A stretch of DNA of 34,019 nt from an uncultured Myxococcales bacterium (lineage in GTDB: Bacteria > Myxococcota_A > Polyangia > Palsa-1104 > JAEUJZ01). Position numbers and translations under genes: made by a program. Position 1 is the stretch's first letter. Each line of letters starts with the position of its first letter. Below are positions 33,082 through 34,019 of this stretch, one piece after another. The stretch is taken from contig CALMML010000501.1 in the NCBI GenBank assembly GCA_937868485.1, positions 1 through 34,019 of the forward strand, written 5' to 3'. The notes under the pieces were generated by a model. The model did not search any database. It had not been told where the DNA came from and was given only the letters and a program-made list of their open reading frames with translations.

Positions 33082-33185
33082 CGCGAGGGTTTGTCTGTGC
33101 AAAAAGGGATGTGCCGAACAGGCTGCGAGGGAACGGCCCGCCAGCCGAAGCGCTGAACGCGAGGGGACGAGGGTTCGCGCGAGGG
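33082..33185. repeat. Cluster of CGAGGG motifs in the intergenic stretch
   Basis: CGAGGG occurs five times in about 105 bp (33084, 33126, 33160, 33168 and 33180), mostly as CGCGAGGG. This is the only appreciable non-coding stretch of the right end, between the A/T-rich gene and the truncated kinase. Spacing is irregular, so it is not a tandem array. Besides this I see nothing in 32980-33210. Confidence 0.5.
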
Positions 33186-33210
33186 TCGAGGTCTGCCGTG
33201 AACCGTGAGC

Positions 33211-33996
33211 CTAGAACTCCAATATCGGCTCAGGAATCACTGGGATTCCACCGATATCAGCCAGTATGCACTTGAAGATGCCAGTGAGCTGGAGCTGTAA
33301 CTGGACCGGAATGGTAGACATTCTTTTTTCGTACTGCCTTCGATAATCCGCAATCACATGGGCCAAATGACCTTTCGCGGACGGACCGTATAGCTTCACA
33401 AGCATGCGATATGTATTGTAATCTTTTGTGGCCACATCTTTGGGGTATTCTAAGATATCAGTCAATAGTTCCATGTAAATCTGCCATGGAATCAAAACAC
33501 CAAAGATCTCATCGCGGTTTGGCACTTTTGCGAGATGCAGACAGATATGATGATAGGCAAGTAGATCACTGGAACGTAGCGCGATCGTTTGCGCAAGTAG
33601 CTCTTTGCTGATGATTCCGTTGTAGTTGAGCTTGTTTTCAAGCTCCCAGTATGTTCCCACTTCATCCAGCAGCTCTTCAGCAACGGGATCATAGATGAGC
33701 AGCTCTTGGAACAGGAGCTTGATCTCGTGTCTCCGTTTGTCCCATTGCGACGTGCCGTGATACTGCGCTTCACCTCGCTGTGCTTCTTCGACCTCTTGAT
33801 CTGCTTGATACACCAATGCACCAATATAGGTTACGATTGGACCGAATTTTTCCAGAAACTCGCGCGCAGTGCATCCATAGAGAGAATGCATGGTAAATGC
33901 CATTGGATACAGCACCGTATTGATCTTCTTTAAGCCCAACAGAGAGACGACAGGTACTCTGCTCTGGCTCCACGGCTGAATGTTTGGCTCCGTCAT
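33211..33996 (-). CDS. Hypothetical protein, A/T-richer than its neighbours
   Basis: 261 residues, not recognised. The ATG at 33996 has AAGGAG seven bases upstream, so the gene is complete and translatable. No signal peptide or long membrane segment is visible. The sequence suggests a mostly helical soluble protein (YQADQEVEEAQRGEAQYHG, ELLIYDPVAEELLDEVGTYW). I see no catalytic motif I can name. Base composition and codon choice (frequent A/T third positions) differ clearly from the GC-rich genes around it, suggesting recent acquisition. It sits next to the broken 5' end of the kinase-HEAT gene, so its insertion may be linked to that truncation. Confidence 0.75.
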   Translation of the reverse strand: MTEPNIQPWSQSRVPVVSLLGLKKINTVLYPMAFTMHSLYGCTAREFLEKFGPIVTYIGALVYQADQEVEEAQRGEAQYHGTSQWDKRRHEIKLLFQELLIYDPVAEELLDEVGTYWELENKLNYNGIISKELLAQTIALRSSDLLAYHHICLHLAKVPNRDEIFGVLIPWQIYMELLTDILEYPKDVATKDYNTYRMLVKLYGPSAKGHLAHVIADYRRQYEKRMSTIPVQLQLQLTGIFKCILADIGGIPVIPEPILEF

Positions 33997-34003
33997 ACCA
34001 AGA

Positions 34004-34009
34004 CTCCTT
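34004..34009 (-). promoter_or_regulatory. Shine-Dalgarno of the A/T-rich orphan gene
   Basis: AAGGAG on the minus strand with seven bases to the ATG at 33996. It shows the gene is complete at its 5' end despite lying at the window edge. Confidence 0.7.
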
Positions 34010-34019
34010 GCGGTGTTTT

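Noticed and set aside
33103-33210. Possible insertion-sequence end at the kinase junction
   Set aside because: I could not find paired terminal inverted repeats, a target duplication or any transposase frame in the window.

Overview
The window looks like a piece of chromosome from a predatory or social deltaproteobacterium (Myxococcota). This is inferred from gene content: membrane-anchored Ser/Thr kinases ending in PEGA-type domains, a C-terminal tail resembling the MYXO-CTERM sorting signal, an AgmX/PglI-type C-terminal domain, Cys-rich lipoproteins and many TPR proteins. Base composition is GC-rich throughout except for the last gene (33211-33996), which is visibly richer in A/T. Coding density is very high. 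No gene-free stretch exceeds 300 bases, and I saw no rRNA, tRNA, CRISPR array or recognisable transposase.

Layout. (1) 1-3928, minus strand: a partial secreted protein with a five-residue repeat and two complete Ser/Thr kinases with C-terminal membrane anchors. (2) 4069-7394: a TPR lipoprotein ending in a zincin-like HExxH motif, divergent from a CoxE-type VWA protein, which converges on a small Cys-rich lipoprotein. (3) 7568-9625: a Kup potassium transporter. (4) 9680-14896, minus: two nucleoside/simple-sugar type ABC permeases directly downstream of a large secreted Ig-like (ASH/HYDIN-type) protein. (5) 15001-18025, minus: dtd (D-aminoacyl-tRNA deacylase) and two FadL-family outer-membrane proteins, joined by 4-bp stop/start overlaps. 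(6) 18111-21450, plus: lytic transglycosylase, FHA protein and TPR-kinase, also joined by 4-bp overlaps. (7) 21395-32979, minus: a seven-gene run of a 5'-truncated kinase fused to HEAT repeats, two tandem copies of a [PEGA membrane protein + VCBS lipoprotein] pair, and two related TPR proteins. (8) 33211-33996: an A/T-richer orphan gene.

How it may work together. Region 7 is the best candidate for an undescribed system. Its first four genes overlap and the rest are separated by short gaps, so co-transcription is likely. The PEGA/VCBS pair is duplicated with conserved architecture, including a CxxC-type pair, two C-terminal membrane segments and a four-Cys lipoprotein N-terminus. I infer an envelope or surface assembly formerly headed by a kinase. 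That kinase has lost its N-lobe and HRD catalytic loop, apparently at a recombination junction near 32970. Region 6 is a second candidate: it couples peptidoglycan cleavage to an FHA/kinase phospho-signalling pair on one transcript.
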